Made by a program: the position numbers and the translations under genes. The notes under the pieces were generated by a model, which worked only from the letters and a program-made list of their open reading frames with translations, had not been told where the DNA came from and ran no database searches. From the NCBI GenBank assembly GCA_016930535.1, contig JAFGGN010000097.1, positions 1 through 64,000 on the forward strand: a stretch of 64,000 bases of DNA, read 5' to 3'. The stretch comes from a bacterium. Its GTDB lineage: Bacteria > Zhuqueibacterota > QNDG01 > JAFGCO01. Position 1 is the first letter of the stretch, and every line of letters starts with the position of its first letter. This document shows, piece after piece, positions 54,615 to 63,957 of the stretch.

Positions 54615-55959
54615 AAAAGTTAAAAGGATACCTGAAAGTCACCCTCGGCTGGATGCGTTCCTGGGACACGAATTGTTCGTACTCCTCACTCCAGACAAAG
54701 TTCCAGATATAATCCATATAGATCAGCAGGTAGGGTTTCACCTTGTATCCGATACCCACGCGCGCCACGGACCGGTTATCCAGTGTCCGGACATCCCTGA
54801 AATTCTCGATCCCGATTTTGTCGTACGATGCTTCGGCCGCGATCACGGGGATATTTTCGGACAGGGCTGCGCCGAAATGCAGGGCCCCGCTGGCATCCTG
54901 ATCGTCGATGAATTGATAGGAGCCGAGCACTGTGACCAGTTTCAGGAAATTGAGATACAGTGCACCGTACCATCCGCTTCGCTTCTCCATCATCATGGGA
55001 AGCAGCATTTTCTGGGTGACCGGTATATCCAGTGTGCGTACGAAATCCAGGTCCGGCGGAATGCTGCCGCCCATGGATTCATAGAATGTCGCCAGCTGGC
55101 CGACCGTGGTCTGCCGCATCACCTCGTACAGGGGACCGTAATAATTGGCGATAAATTCCTTGCCCAGGAAACGCCTTTCGAAATTCACGCTCAGATTCAG
55201 AAAATCCCAGATGGCGTTCACATCCGTACGCAAACCGATGGTCTGGCCGCTGCCGTAGTCGATGATCTGTGCATGATCCGCATACAGCAGCACGGACAGC
55301 AGGTCGCTTTTGATGAGCGGCATATCCACATCCAGGCCCCAAACACCCACATTGTCATCCTCGCCATCGAAATCCTTCAGATCCACGTCCGTGATATAGC
55401 TGGCGCCGAATCCCAGGTTTTTCAGCACGGGAATCGATTTGGAATACATGGGTCTCACATAGGCGCGCCCGCCGATCACCTGCAGGCGTCCGAGATTGTT
55501 GGTCATGGTCTCGAAACCGCCGATGCCGAAATCCACATCGAAAGAAAGACCCAGTTTGCGTTTGTCGTAATTGATCTGGTTGTTGTAAAAATTCATGATG
55601 AAGCCATGGCCGATGCGGGCCGCATCCAGGGCGCCGACACGGGCATAAACGTTGTCCCCCTTGTGGCCGTAGCGAAGATATCGGATAATGCGGGCGTAAT
55701 CGTAGCTTTCATCCCAGTCCACGGACCGGATCTTGCCGGTATCCGCATTGTAAAGCAGGTCGATGTTCAATCCGACGCCGAAATTGCCGATGCTGATATC
55801 CGGCTGAAACGAAATATTATAATAGGCCTGTTCGTCGATCCACGTCATCCCGATTCCGCCGTCCAGTTCACTGCCGCCGGTCCCCATATACCCGGACCAT
55901 TGCGCAGATGCAAAACCCGTGAAACACAATAGGCAGATTATCGCGAGCATTCTCTTCAT
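54613..55959 (-). CDS. Outer-membrane beta-barrel protein of unknown function
   Basis: 448 residues. Signal peptide about 1-19 ('MLAIICLLCFTGFASAQW'), then alternating strands with many aromatic residues, ending in 'RVTFRYPFNF' with a C-terminal Phe, as expected for an outer-membrane barrel. I do not recognise the family. It has its own promoter and terminator, so it is a single-gene unit. A long antisense frame across it is a shadow. Confidence 0.82.
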   Translation of the reverse strand: MKRMLAIICLLCFTGFASAQWSGYMGTGGSELDGGIGMTWIDEQAYYNISFQPDISIGNFGVGLNIDLLYNADTGKIRSVDWDESYDYARIIRYLRYGHKGDNVYARVGALDAARIGHGFIMNFYNNQINYDKRKLGLSFDVDFGIGGFETMTNNLGRLQVIGGRAYVRPMYSKSIPVLKNLGFGASYITDVDLKDFDGEDDNVGVWGLDVDMPLIKSDLLSVLLYADHAQIIDYGSGQTIGLRTDVNAIWDFLNLSVNFERRFLGKEFIANYYGPLYEVMRQTTVGQLATFYESMGGSIPPDLDFVRTLDIPVTQKMLLPMMMEKRSGWYGALYLNFLKLVTVLGSYQFIDDQDASGALHFGAALSENIPVIAAEASYDKIGIENFRDVRTLDNRSVARVGIGYKVKPYLLIYMDYIWNFVWSEEYEQFVSQERIQPRVTFRYPFNF

Positions 55960-56001
55960 ATCCAGACCCTCCTTTTAAAATGTCAGATACGGATTTTTTT
56001 C

Positions 56002-56030
56002 AGTTTAATAAATTATTGCGGTATTGTCAA
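56002..56030 (-). promoter_or_regulatory. Promoter of the outer-membrane protein gene
   Basis: Minus strand TTGACA (56030-56025), 17 bp, TAAACT (56007-56002), 43 bp before the ATG. The -35 box matches the consensus exactly. Confidence 0.6.
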
Positions 56031-56068
56031 GTATAATTGAGGTGGAAGAGACGCCGGACGGGATCCTG

Positions 56069-57115
56069 TTAAAACTGCGGTGATGCACCGGAATCGCCGT
56101 GGTCCTGTTCTTCTGCAATCTGTCCGTCATACGTTTGGGAGAATTCCCTCAGGTTTTTTTTCACTTCCTCCGGATCTTCCATGATCATCAGACGAGACCG
56201 GAGCCGGGACACATACGACAATCCCTTCAGGTACCAGCCGATGTGCTTGCGCATTTCCCTGACTCCGCGCCGCGCTCCCAGTATTTCGAGTGCCCGGTCA
56301 TAATGCTCCAGACAAAAACCGATCCGTTCTCCGACAGGGGGTTCCGGAACCGGACATCCCGACTGCAGTGTTGCATCGATCATGCGGAAAATCCACGGCC
56401 GGCCCATGGCGCCGCGTCCGACCATTACCGCGTCACAGCCGGTTTCAGACAGCATGCGCTTCGCATCCTCCGGGGTAATGATGTCCCCGTTTCCAATCAG
56501 CGGAATCCCGGTGCAGGCCCTCACGCGGGCGATCACGGACCAGTCCGCACGCCCGGAAAAACCCTGCTCGCGGGTTCTCGGATGCAGTGTCAGCAGACTC
56601 GCCCCTTCTCCCTCGATGATTCTGGCGGCTTCTTCAGCGACCGGATGTGCGGCATCCCATCCCGTTCTGATTTTACATGAGACAGGTGTATGTACGGCCC
56701 TGACCACATCCCGGACAATATGCCGGAGCAGGTCTGTATCCCTGAGTATGGCGGAGCCGGATCCCCCGTTGACCACTTTCCTGGCCGGGCAGCCGAAATT
56801 CAGATCGATCAGATCCGGTTCCAGGCTTTCTGCGATCCTGGCGGCCTCGGCCATGGATTCCGGCCTGCTGCCGAACAGCTGAATTCCGATGGGCCTCTCA
56901 AGGGGGGAGAACCGCATCAGATCGAAAGTCTTGCGGCTGTTCCGGACAAGCCCCTCGGCACTGATCAATTCCGTAAAAATCAATGATACGCCAGCCCGCT
57001 TGACCGTCAGCCTGAATGGCTGATCCGCAATTCCGGCCATGGGGGCCAGAACCGCGCGATGTCTGATCTGTGCAATAAGGGATTCCAAAACAACACAAGA
57101 TAACTCAGAACCCAC
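56069..57115 (-). CDS. dusB: tRNA-dihydrouridine synthase (DusB-like)
   Basis: FMN enzyme that reduces uridines in the tRNA D-loop. 348 residues if it starts at GTG 57115; the true start is uncertain because no ribosome site is evident. 'VLAPMAGIADQPFR', catalytic Cys in 'LNFGCPARKVVNGGSGSAIL', 'HPRTREQGFSGRADW' and 'VMVGRGAMGRPWIF'. Divergent from rpmB. Confidence 0.92.
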   Translation of the reverse strand: MGSELSCVVLESLIAQIRHRAVLAPMAGIADQPFRLTVKRAGVSLIFTELISAEGLVRNSRKTFDLMRFSPLERPIGIQLFGSRPESMAEAARIAESLEPDLIDLNFGCPARKVVNGGSGSAILRDTDLLRHIVRDVVRAVHTPVSCKIRTGWDAAHPVAEEAARIIEGEGASLLTLHPRTREQGFSGRADWSVIARVRACTGIPLIGNGDIITPEDAKRMLSETGCDAVMVGRGAMGRPWIFRMIDATLQSGCPVPEPPVGERIGFCLEHYDRALEILGARRGVREMRKHIGWYLKGLSYVSRLRSRLMIMEDPEEVKKNLREFSQTYDGQIAEEQDHGDSGASPQF

Positions 57116-57134
57116 GTAAGTGCAAGAAATTTAT

Positions 57135-57163
57135 TTGCTTTTTATTAATTTATTTCGTATATT
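57135..57163 (+). promoter_or_regulatory. Promoter of rpmB
   Basis: TTGCTT (57135-57140), 17 bp, TATATT (57158-57163). Start near 57170, 45 nt before ATG 57215. Confidence 0.6.
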
Positions 57164-57214
57164 GATATTCGCTTGTCTTACAATATGAAGATGGGTTTAA
57201 CTGAAGGACGAATT

Positions 57215-57400
57215 ATGGCAAGAAAATGCGATATATGCGGCAAGGGCCCCATGACGGGAAATCAGGTCAGCCATGCACATAATCTGAACCGGCGGCGCTG
57301 GCTTCCCAACCTGCAGAAAGTCCGCGTCCATGTGAATGGAAAACCGCAGCGCCTGAGGGTCTGCACAGCCTGTATCCGCTCCGGAGCCGTTCAGAAATAA
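57215..57400 (+). CDS. rpmB: Ribosomal protein L28
   Basis: 61 residues from ATG 57215 (AAGGA upstream). 'RKCDICGKGPMTGNQVSHAH' and 'VCTACIRSGAV' give a two-CxxC zinc form of L28. The frame is open upstream but the extra residues are not part of L28. Confidence 0.97.
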   Translation: MARKCDICGKGPMTGNQVSHAHNLNRRRWLPNLQKVRVHVNGKPQRLRVCTACIRSGAVQK

Positions 57401-57410
57401 CGGAATCCAT

Positions 57411-57435
57411 GGCACCTTCAGGTGCCTTTTTTTTT
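57411..57435 (+). terminator. rpmB terminator
   Basis: 7-bp stem GGCACCT/AGGTGCC (57411-57426) with a 2-nt loop, followed by nine Ts. It starts 10 bp after the rpmB stop codon. Confidence 0.92.
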
Positions 57436-57535
57436 ACTGCCTACTGCCAATTCCTGCTTGCGTTTCATTTGAAGCTGTTGTATTTTAACATATTGAACAT
57501 AAATTCTTCGTTTGACATTTTCAAGGAGGTGACCC

Positions 57536-59011
57536 ATGCGTAAAACCGGACAACCGTTCTTCTGCGGAATCCTGACCGTTATGTTTGTTCTGCTGCTCAT
57601 GGCCGGATGGACCGCTGCGCCGCTATCCGCGCAAAATCCGAAAACATTGCTGTTTCAGGACGCGGACAAGGCCAAAAAGGATGCCGATGATGCCGAAGCC
57701 TTCAGATATTCTCCGGGACAGTATGAAACGGCAGAGAAAAAATACGAGGAAGCCGATGACGGTTTCAAAAAGGGTAAAAACCTTGAAGATCTGAAAAAGA
57801 AAATCGAAATGTCGCGCGTCTACTATTTAAAGGCTATTGAAACCACGAATCAGTTTAAAAACAATTTCTCGAACTGTGTACGCGCACGGTCAGACGCATT
57901 GAATGTGGATGCACCGGCATTCAGGCCCGAAGGATGGAAAGAAGCCGAGGAAGCCCTGGAAAAAGCAGCTAAAACACTGGAAGACGGCAATCTGAACAGC
58001 GCAAAATCCAAAGCCACCAAGGCCGAAGAACTGTACCGCAAGGTGGAACTCGAGGCGATCAAGGCGAATTACCTGGATAAAACACGCGAGCTTCTCACCG
58101 AGGGCAAAAAAAGCGATGTCAAAAAGAAGGCACCGAAAACGCTTGAGTATGCCGAGGAACTGGCCGGCAAGGCGGAAAAACAGCTGGTTGAGAACCGGTA
58201 CGATACGGATGAAGCCCGGCAGCTCGCCCAGGAGGCCCGCTATCAGGCCGAGCTCGCCAAATCCATCACCTGGACCATCAAGAGCTGGGAAGATGAGAAA
58301 AAAACCATGGAAGACATCATTCTGGACAGCAACGTACCGGTTCAGAAAATTTCCGACGCATTGGACCTCAATGCACGGTTTCATAACGGCATCGATGAAC
58401 CGACGGACGCCGTGCTGAGAAAAATCCGCAGAATGCAGCAGACCATCGCCTCTCTTGAGCAGGATGTGTCGGACAGGGACGAGCAGATTGAAGCGCTGAC
58501 GACCACGGTGAAGGCCCTGGAATCCCAGGTGGGCGATCTGAAAACCAAGGAGGAAAGCCTGGCGCAGCTGATGGAACAGCAGAGAATCTGGCGTGAAAAA
58601 TATCAGCAGGTGGAACAGACGTTCACGGTTCAGGAAGCCCAGGTTCTCCGGTCAAAAGAGGACGTCATCGTCAGGCTGTACGGCCTTTCATTTCCGGTTG
58701 GAAAATCGACGATACAACCCGAATATTTCAGCCTGCTCAAGAAAGTCGTGGAGGCTTTCCAGTTATATCCGCAGGCGACGATTACAGTAGAGGGACACAC
58801 GGACTCGCGCGGAAGCGACGCGGCAAACCAGAAACTTTCGACGGCCCGTGCGGATGCAGTGCGTGAATACCTGCTGGCATCCGGCAACATCGAGCCCAGC
58901 CTGGTCCGGTCCACCGGTTACGGTGAGACCAAGCCCATCGCCAGCAACGATATGGAGGACGGGCGCCGCAAGAACCGCCGGATCGATGTGGTCATTCATC
59001 CCCAAAAATAA
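57536..59011 (+). CDS. OmpA-family peptidoglycan-binding protein with long coiled coil
   Basis: 491 residues. Signal peptide about 1-33. Charged helical repeats (about 40-250; 'EAFRYSPGQYETAEKKYEEA', 'KSKATKAEELYRKVE') resemble DUF4398-type repeats. A coiled coil (about 295-365) precedes the OmpA C-terminal domain (about 375-490), with 'VEGHTDSRGSDAANQKLSTA' and 'RADAVREYL' holding the Asp and Arg that bind diaminopimelate. There is no beta-barrel, so it is probably periplasmic and links to the cell wall. Strong AAGGAGGTGA before the ATG. Confidence 0.92.
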   Translation: MRKTGQPFFCGILTVMFVLLLMAGWTAAPLSAQNPKTLLFQDADKAKKDADDAEAFRYSPGQYETAEKKYEEADDGFKKGKNLEDLKKKIEMSRVYYLKAIETTNQFKNNFSNCVRARSDALNVDAPAFRPEGWKEAEEALEKAAKTLEDGNLNSAKSKATKAEELYRKVELEAIKANYLDKTRELLTEGKKSDVKKKAPKTLEYAEELAGKAEKQLVENRYDTDEARQLAQEARYQAELAKSITWTIKSWEDEKKTMEDIILDSNVPVQKISDALDLNARFHNGIDEPTDAVLRKIRRMQQTIASLEQDVSDRDEQIEALTTTVKALESQVGDLKTKEESLAQLMEQQRIWREKYQQVEQTFTVQEAQVLRSKEDVIVRLYGLSFPVGKSTIQPEYFSLLKKVVEAFQLYPQATITVEGHTDSRGSDAANQKLSTARADAVREYLLASGNIEPSLVRSTGYGETKPIASNDMEDGRRKNRRIDVVIHPQK

Positions 59012-59037
59012 TCAGTTCTGAAAAGACTCGGCATAAA

Positions 59038-59066
59038 AAAAGGCTGTCCCTCCGGGACAGCCTTTT
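59038..59066. terminator. Terminator after the OmpA-family gene
   Basis: Stem AAAAGGCTGTCCC (59038-59050) with GGGACAGCCTTTT (59054-59066) and a 3-nt loop; runs on both sides allow use in both directions, serving also the convergent phosphorylase gene. Confidence 0.9.
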
Positions 59067-59089
59067 CATTTTTATCAGTATGGTTATTC

Positions 59090-60274
59090 CTATTTCTTCA
59101 TCAATTTCAGATTCCTGTCGATCAGACCGATTCGCTGCTCTACGCAGGCATGGGACCGCATGCCGTCCGGCGGTGTGTTCATGCAGTAATCCACCAGTTT
59201 ATCAACCGTGGATACTGCCACATGCATGCGCGTATCCGAGGATGCATAATAAATCAGTACATCCCCGTTTTCCCTGGCCACCCAGCCGTTTGTAAACAGT
59301 ACATTGGACACATCGCCCACCCGTTCCTCACCCTCGGGAGCCATGAAATATCCCCCGGGCTCGCAGAGTGGTTTGGTCACATCATCGAGGCCGGTCATGA
59401 ACATGTACAGCACATAACGCAGCCCGGCGGCACATCCGCGCACACCATGCGCCAGATGAAGCCAGCCCCTGTCCGTTTTGATCGGGGCCGGGCCCTGTCC
59501 GTTTTTCGATTCCTTGATGGTATGATACGCGCGTGAATTGATAATAACCGATGTTTTTACTTCCGGACGAAGGATATCGTCGCACAGACCGAATCCGATG
59601 CCTCCGCCCTCCCCCGCATCGATGAATGAATCCTGCGGCCGGGTATAAAAAGCATATTTGCCCTGTACGAATTCCGGATGCAGCACCACATTGCGCTGCT
59701 GGGCCGAAGGGGTTTTCAGATCCGGGAGTCTCTCCCAGTTCACCATATCCCTGGTCCGGGCGATCCCGGCCTGGGCCACTGCGCTCGACAGATCTCCGGG
59801 TGCCGCATTCGGATCCTTGCGTTCCGTACAGAACACACCGTATATCCAGCCGTCTTCATGCCGGGTCAGACGCATGTCATAGACATTGATATCCGGATCG
59901 TCCGTTTCCGGCATCAGCACCGGATAATCCCAGAAACGGAATCCGTCGATCCCGTTTTCGCTCTCAGCCACGGCGAAAAACGATTTGCGGTCGGCGCCTT
60001 CCACGCGGGCCATCAGCAGTATTTTACCATTGAATTCAATGGCACCCGCATTGAACGCGGCGTTGATGCCCATGCGCTCCATCAGAAATGGATTGGTCTC
60101 CGGATTCAGATCATACCGCCAGAACACGGGGGCATGCGCACCGGTGAGCACCGGATACCTGTAGCGGTCGACAATGCCGTTTCCTCCGTCCAGCTTCTCG
60201 TTTTTACGCTTGATCAGGATCTCGTGGCTGCCTAACAATTTTTGCAAACGTTTGTCAAATTCGGATATATTCAT
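59090..60274 (-). CDS. 4-O-beta-D-mannosyl-D-glucose phosphorylase (GH130)
   Basis: Cleaves mannosylglucose with phosphate to mannose-1-phosphate and glucose. 394 residues and very like characterised GH130 subfamily 1 enzymes as I recall them: '[20 protein letters not shown]', '[20 protein letters not shown]', '[17 protein letters not shown]', '[18 protein letters not shown]' and '[15 protein letters not shown]'. The symporter gene lies 46 bp upstream on the same strand and would bring in the disaccharide. Indicates breakdown of mannan or glucomannan. Confidence 0.93.
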   Translation of the reverse strand: MNISEFDKRLQKLLGSHEILIKRKNEKLDGGNGIVDRYRYPVLTGAHAPVFWRYDLNPETNPFLMERMGINAAFNAGAIEFNGKILLMARVEGADRKSFFAVAESENGIDGFRFWDYPVLMPETDDPDINVYDMRLTRHEDGWIYGVFCTERKDPNAAPGDLSSAVAQAGIARTRDMVNWERLPDLKTPSAQQRNVVLHPEFVQGKYAFYTRPQDSFIDAGEGGGIGFGLCDDILRPEVKTSVIINSRAYHTIKESKNGQGPAPIKTDRGWLHLAHGVRGCAAGLRYVLYMFMTGLDDVTKPLCEPGGYFMAPEGEERVGDVSNVLFTNGWVARENGDVLIYYASSDTRMHVAVSTVDKLVDYCMNTPPDGMRSHACVEQRIGLIDRNLKLMKK

Positions 60275-60320
60275 GATTTATTCTCTTGCACTGTTCCTCG
60301 ATTATGGGTTGAACCGGTTT

Positions 60321-62168
60321 TTATTGTTCCAGGGTGTCGTACCAGGTTTTCTTGAGAATGACACCCGTGATCCCCGCCAGTACAATCGTCACGATCATGG
60401 CACCCCAGTTTTTGATCACGATAAAAATGGGCAGTGCGACGAGCGATGTCTGGGCGATGATTCCGATAAAAATATTAAACATATCCAGCTTGAAATTGGT
60501 GTTCTTTTTAAAATCGGGATTCTCCGCAACGACCTTTTCGTGAATGGGTTTCCAGAATCCCCAGGGGCGCACGGATTTATAAAACCGGATCAGGGTTTTT
60601 TCATCCGTGGGTTTTGTCAGCAATGTGCCCGCAATACATCCGACCAGCGAAATCAGCAGGATGACCGGGAAAAAATAGAGCAGGATAATGTCCTTGGGAA
60701 TGTCCGGGAACAGGGGCGGCAGTATTTTCGGAAAAATCAGTGCGGGAATCATCCCCGTAAGCATGCCCCAGAAATACCCGTTCCCGTTGAGCCGCCACCA
60801 GTACCACTTCAGCACATTGGCAGCGATGTATCCGCCCCACAGACCGGATACGATCCATACCAGAATGCTGTTGATGTTCTGGGCGAAGATCCCGAATACA
60901 ATACTGACGGCCACAATGATCAGGCCCGTGCCGTAATTGGCCGCGCTGACCTGTTTTCTCGTGGCCTGGGGATTGATGTATTTGAGATAGATATCGTTGA
61001 TCACATAGGCCTGGGCCGCATTCAGCGTACCGGCAAATGTGGAATTGAAGGCGGCCAGAAGACCGGCCAGGATGAGCCCCAGAATGCCGACCGGTGCGAA
61101 TTGATTGATGGCCGAAGGCAGAATCTGTTCGAAATCCACCTTGCCCGCCACCATGAGGTTCAGCTGATCGTAATGAAGAATGGCCAGAACGCCGAAACCC
61201 GCGATCATGAAATACCGGATCGGATTGAGAATCACGGACACAAAACCGCTCATCTTGGCGGCTTCTCTCGGATTCTTTGTGGCCAGTATTTTCTGCATGT
61301 CATAGTTGGGTGCAGGGCCTGCGGCGCTCACCAGCACGCCCTTGAATATCAGCATGCCGACAAAGAGAGAGAAGAGCGAATATCCGTCGCTCGCGATCTT
61401 ATCATTCGCCTCCGCCGCGATGTGGCTCCAGTCCAGATTCAGGGCCCAGCCGAAGAACGGCGAGTGCCATCCGTCCGGGACCATGAGTGAATGGCCGGTC
61501 AGCGCATTCATGGCCATGATACCGATAAACAGGGAGGAAACCGTCATGATCGTGTATTGAATCAGGTCAGCCCACACAATGCTCAGCATGCCGCCGATCA
61601 CGGTGTAAAAAATGGCCACGGCCGTAAATACGATGCCGTACAGATGCGGTACATACTGAGGGGCGATATGGAACGGAACATACGGCGCGACCACGTTCCA
61701 CGGAATGAAAATCATGATAAATTTGCCCAGACCGACAAACCCGTAAGCCAGAAATCCAAGGCAGCTGATCAGGGCAAACACAACCACGATATTATGTGAA
61801 AGCCGGGACCCGCGGTCATCTCCGAAACGGGTTCCCATCCATTCCGCCCCGGTCGTCACATTGGACCTGCGCAGCCAGGCGGAAAGGTATATCATCAAAA
61901 ATATCTGATTAAAAATGGGCCACAGCCAGGGGATCCAGATACTCTTGAGTCCGTAAAGAAACATCAGGGCCACGAGCCACATGGTACCCGAAATATCGAA
62001 CATGCCGGAAGCGTTGGAAAGCCCGAGAAGGTACCATGGCAGTTCATTGCTGCCCAGAAGATAAGAATCCTTGCTGCGCTGCGCCCTCTTTTGCAGAACG
62101 AGCCCGATGACCACCGTACTGACAAGATAGATCACGATGATCAGAAGATCAATCAAACGCAGGTTCAT
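60321..62168 (-). CDS. Sodium/solute symporter (SSS family)
   Basis: Inner-membrane sugar transporter of 615 residues with about 14 hydrophobic helices, e.g. 'LIDLLIIVIYLVSTVVIGLV' at the N-terminus and 'GLILAGLLAAFNSTFAGTLN', the typical SSS TM9 region. AAGGAGA precedes the ATG. It heads an operon with the mannosylglucose phosphorylase, so a manno-disaccharide is the likely cargo. Confidence 0.93.
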   Translation of the reverse strand: MNLRLIDLLIIVIYLVSTVVIGLVLQKRAQRSKDSYLLGSNELPWYLLGLSNASGMFDISGTMWLVALMFLYGLKSIWIPWLWPIFNQIFLMIYLSAWLRRSNVTTGAEWMGTRFGDDRGSRLSHNIVVVFALISCLGFLAYGFVGLGKFIMIFIPWNVVAPYVPFHIAPQYVPHLYGIVFTAVAIFYTVIGGMLSIVWADLIQYTIMTVSSLFIGIMAMNALTGHSLMVPDGWHSPFFGWALNLDWSHIAAEANDKIASDGYSLFSLFVGMLIFKGVLVSAAGPAPNYDMQKILATKNPREAAKMSGFVSVILNPIRYFMIAGFGVLAILHYDQLNLMVAGKVDFEQILPSAINQFAPVGILGLILAGLLAAFNSTFAGTLNAAQAYVINDIYLKYINPQATRKQVSAANYGTGLIIVAVSIVFGIFAQNINSILVWIVSGLWGGYIAANVLKWYWWRLNGNGYFWGMLTGMIPALIFPKILPPLFPDIPKDIILLYFFPVILLISLVGCIAGTLLTKPTDEKTLIRFYKSVRPWGFWKPIHEKVVAENPDFKKNTNFKLDMFNIFIGIIAQTSLVALPIFIVIKNWGAMIVTIVLAGITGVILKKTWYDTLEQ

Positions 62169-62259
62169 GGAATGTCTCCTTGAAAATGAAGATGTTCATG
62201 CCGTTTTAAAGGGGCTTACCGGATTCGATCCGACGTCCGATTGGATTGAATCAGCGAAC

Positions 62260-62288
62260 AATATAGTAAATCACATGTAAAAATGCAA
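62260..62288 (-). promoter_or_regulatory. Promoter of the symporter-phosphorylase operon
   Basis: Minus strand TTGCAT (62288-62283), 17 bp, TATATT (62265-62260). Start near 62253, about 85 nt before the symporter ATG. Confidence 0.6.
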
Positions 62289-62303
62289 GCGCAATCGTTT
62301 GCA
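62284..62303. promoter_or_regulatory. LacI-type operator candidate overlapping the -35 box
   Basis: GCAATCGTTTGC (62291-62302) has five of six symmetric pairs around a central CG, as in LacI-family operators. A wider TGCAA...TTTGCA arrangement covers the -35 box. A repressor bound there would block the operon. No regulator gene is adjacent. Confidence 0.5.
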
Positions 62304-62325
62304 TAATCTGGATTTAGGGGTATTT

Positions 62326-63609
62326 TTACCTACGCACTGTCCGGGATCCGGATCCTGAGGCTTCACGTCCGCAGCATTTTTTATATTTCAGTTCGCTTCC
62401 GCACGGGCATGGATCGTTCCGGCCGATTTGTATGCCGGCCGTCTGTACCATGTCCCGCACATGACGGCGTTTCTGTTCGGTTTTCCAGCCCTCCGCCAGG
62501 GATCGGAAAAAGGGGTCCGCATGTTCGAAAAAACGCCGGTAGCTTTCACAAAAATAATTGAGCCCGTCCAGGGAAGCATGATATTTCCGGTCCTTGGGGC
62601 ATCCGCCCCGGCAGTGAACGATCCAGGGGCAGTCGATACACGGACCGGGCAACCGGGCCTTCAGCCTGCCGAAACGGACCTGCTGGGGGGAATTGAGACA
62701 ATCCGTCAGACGATTATTTATGACATTGCCGAGCCGCCATCCGGATTCGACAAAGAAATCGCATGAAAAAATATCACCGTTATGCTCGATCACCAGGTAA
62801 TTGCCGCATTCCTGAAGCAGCGTGCATTCAGGAGCAGGCATATCCACATACGTAAAGAACAGGGATTCGAACCACCGTATATAGGTGCCCGGCTTTCCCT
62901 GTCTGAAATCGGCTTTCCAGCATTCGAACAGGGCGATCAGGAAATCACCGAAAGCTTCGGCTGAAACCGAATAAGCGGCCGGTCTGCCCGGTGCATCTGG
63001 ATCCGGTTCCAGGCAGGGGATGAATTGCATATACGGCAGCCCGTTTTCTTTGTGATATGCATAAATTTCACGAGGGAACCTGGCCGAATAGGCATTCACC
63101 ACCACGAGCGCATTGACATCCACACCGTTCTCCAGCAGCAGGTCGCGTGCGCGCGCCACGCGCAGCCAGCTGGGCCGGCCGTTTCTTAAGAGCCGGCAAT
63201 GATCGTGTATATGAGCAGGACCGTCCATGGAAAGACCCACGAGGAATTTGGATTCACGTAGAAAACCGGCCCAGTCACGCGTCATAAGAAGTCCGTTCGT
63301 TTGAAAGCCGTTCACTGCATGCTGCCCCGGAGCCGCAAACCGGATCTGGCTTTCCACTGCCCGTTCGAAAAACGGGATGCCCATCAGCGACGGTTCCCCC
63401 CCCTGCCATCCGAATGCAATCTCCGGACCACCCTGTTCCATGACCTGGCGCGTCAGTTTCACGAGCACATCCAGCTTCATCCGGTGCCTTATGGTTTCCG
63501 GAAACAAGGTGCTTTTCTCCAGATAAAAACAGTAGGAACAGTGCATGTTGCAGTCCGGCCCGGCCGGTTTGACGAGCACGGACTGAAGGGGTTTATATCG
63601 AGAGTTCAA
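62326..63609 (-). CDS. Radical SAM anaerobic sulfatase-maturase-like enzyme
   Basis: Converts a Cys or Ser of sulfatases to formylglycine in the known family. 427 residues, probably starting at TTG 63609 with AGGA 7 nt upstream. Radical-SAM cluster 'CNMHCSYCFYLEKS', 'WQGGEPSLMG', and a SPASM-type cysteine region ('CTLLQECGNYLVIEHNGDIF', 'CIDCPWIVHCRGGCPKDRK'). It ends with a SEC-C zinc motif ('NDPCPCGSELKYKKCCG'). No sulfatase gene lies inside the window. Confidence 0.92.
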   Translation of the reverse strand: MNSRYKPLQSVLVKPAGPDCNMHCSYCFYLEKSTLFPETIRHRMKLDVLVKLTRQVMEQGGPEIAFGWQGGEPSLMGIPFFERAVESQIRFAAPGQHAVNGFQTNGLLMTRDWAGFLRESKFLVGLSMDGPAHIHDHCRLLRNGRPSWLRVARARDLLLENGVDVNALVVVNAYSARFPREIYAYHKENGLPYMQFIPCLEPDPDAPGRPAAYSVSAEAFGDFLIALFECWKADFRQGKPGTYIRWFESLFFTYVDMPAPECTLLQECGNYLVIEHNGDIFSCDFFVESGWRLGNVINNRLTDCLNSPQQVRFGRLKARLPGPCIDCPWIVHCRGGCPKDRKYHASLDGLNYFCESYRRFFEHADPFFRSLAEGWKTEQKRRHVRDMVQTAGIQIGRNDPCPCGSELKYKKCCGREASGSGSRTVRR

Positions 63610-63957
63610 GCGGATATCCTGTATTGCTTTAGACCGCGGACGGCAAGACCGCGGACCGAGAACGCTTCGGAGAACCGGAGATGCGATGAAACGGAGAAAA
63701 GAAAATATCGAATTTCGAACAGGGAATGTCGAATGTTGAAGTGAATCATTGATTGTACATTTTAAACTTCGAAATTCAGCATTCGATATTCAATATTCAT
63801 CATTTCTTTTAATCCCCGTTTCACATCTTCGCCGACCCTCCGTCTCATGTTCCGATCCGACGACTCAATGACCTAAAGACCCGATAGACCCAACGACGCT
63901 CTTTGTCTTTGGTCTTTGGTTTTTATTCTTTGTTCTTTAATCTTGCTTCTTTAATCA
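63610..63957. repeat. Degenerate intergenic repeat, copy C (inverted)
   Basis: Opposite in orientation to copies A and B. 63630-63660 inverts the 'ggtccgcggtcttgccgtc' block and 63864-63894 inverts 53376-53406. In between are tandem variants of 'gaatattgaatatcgaa'. No convincing gene up to about 63922; the 3' end may extend into a truncated gene. Confidence 0.75.

Noticed and set aside
54673..55932. Plus-strand frame of about 420 codons opposite the outer-membrane protein
   Set aside because: Mirror of a gene with signal peptide, promoter and terminator on the other strand; the antisense product is not protein-like.
60174..61490. Plus-strand frame of about 440 codons opposite the symporter and phosphorylase
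   Set aside because: Spans two well-supported genes on the other strand and has no recognisable domain.
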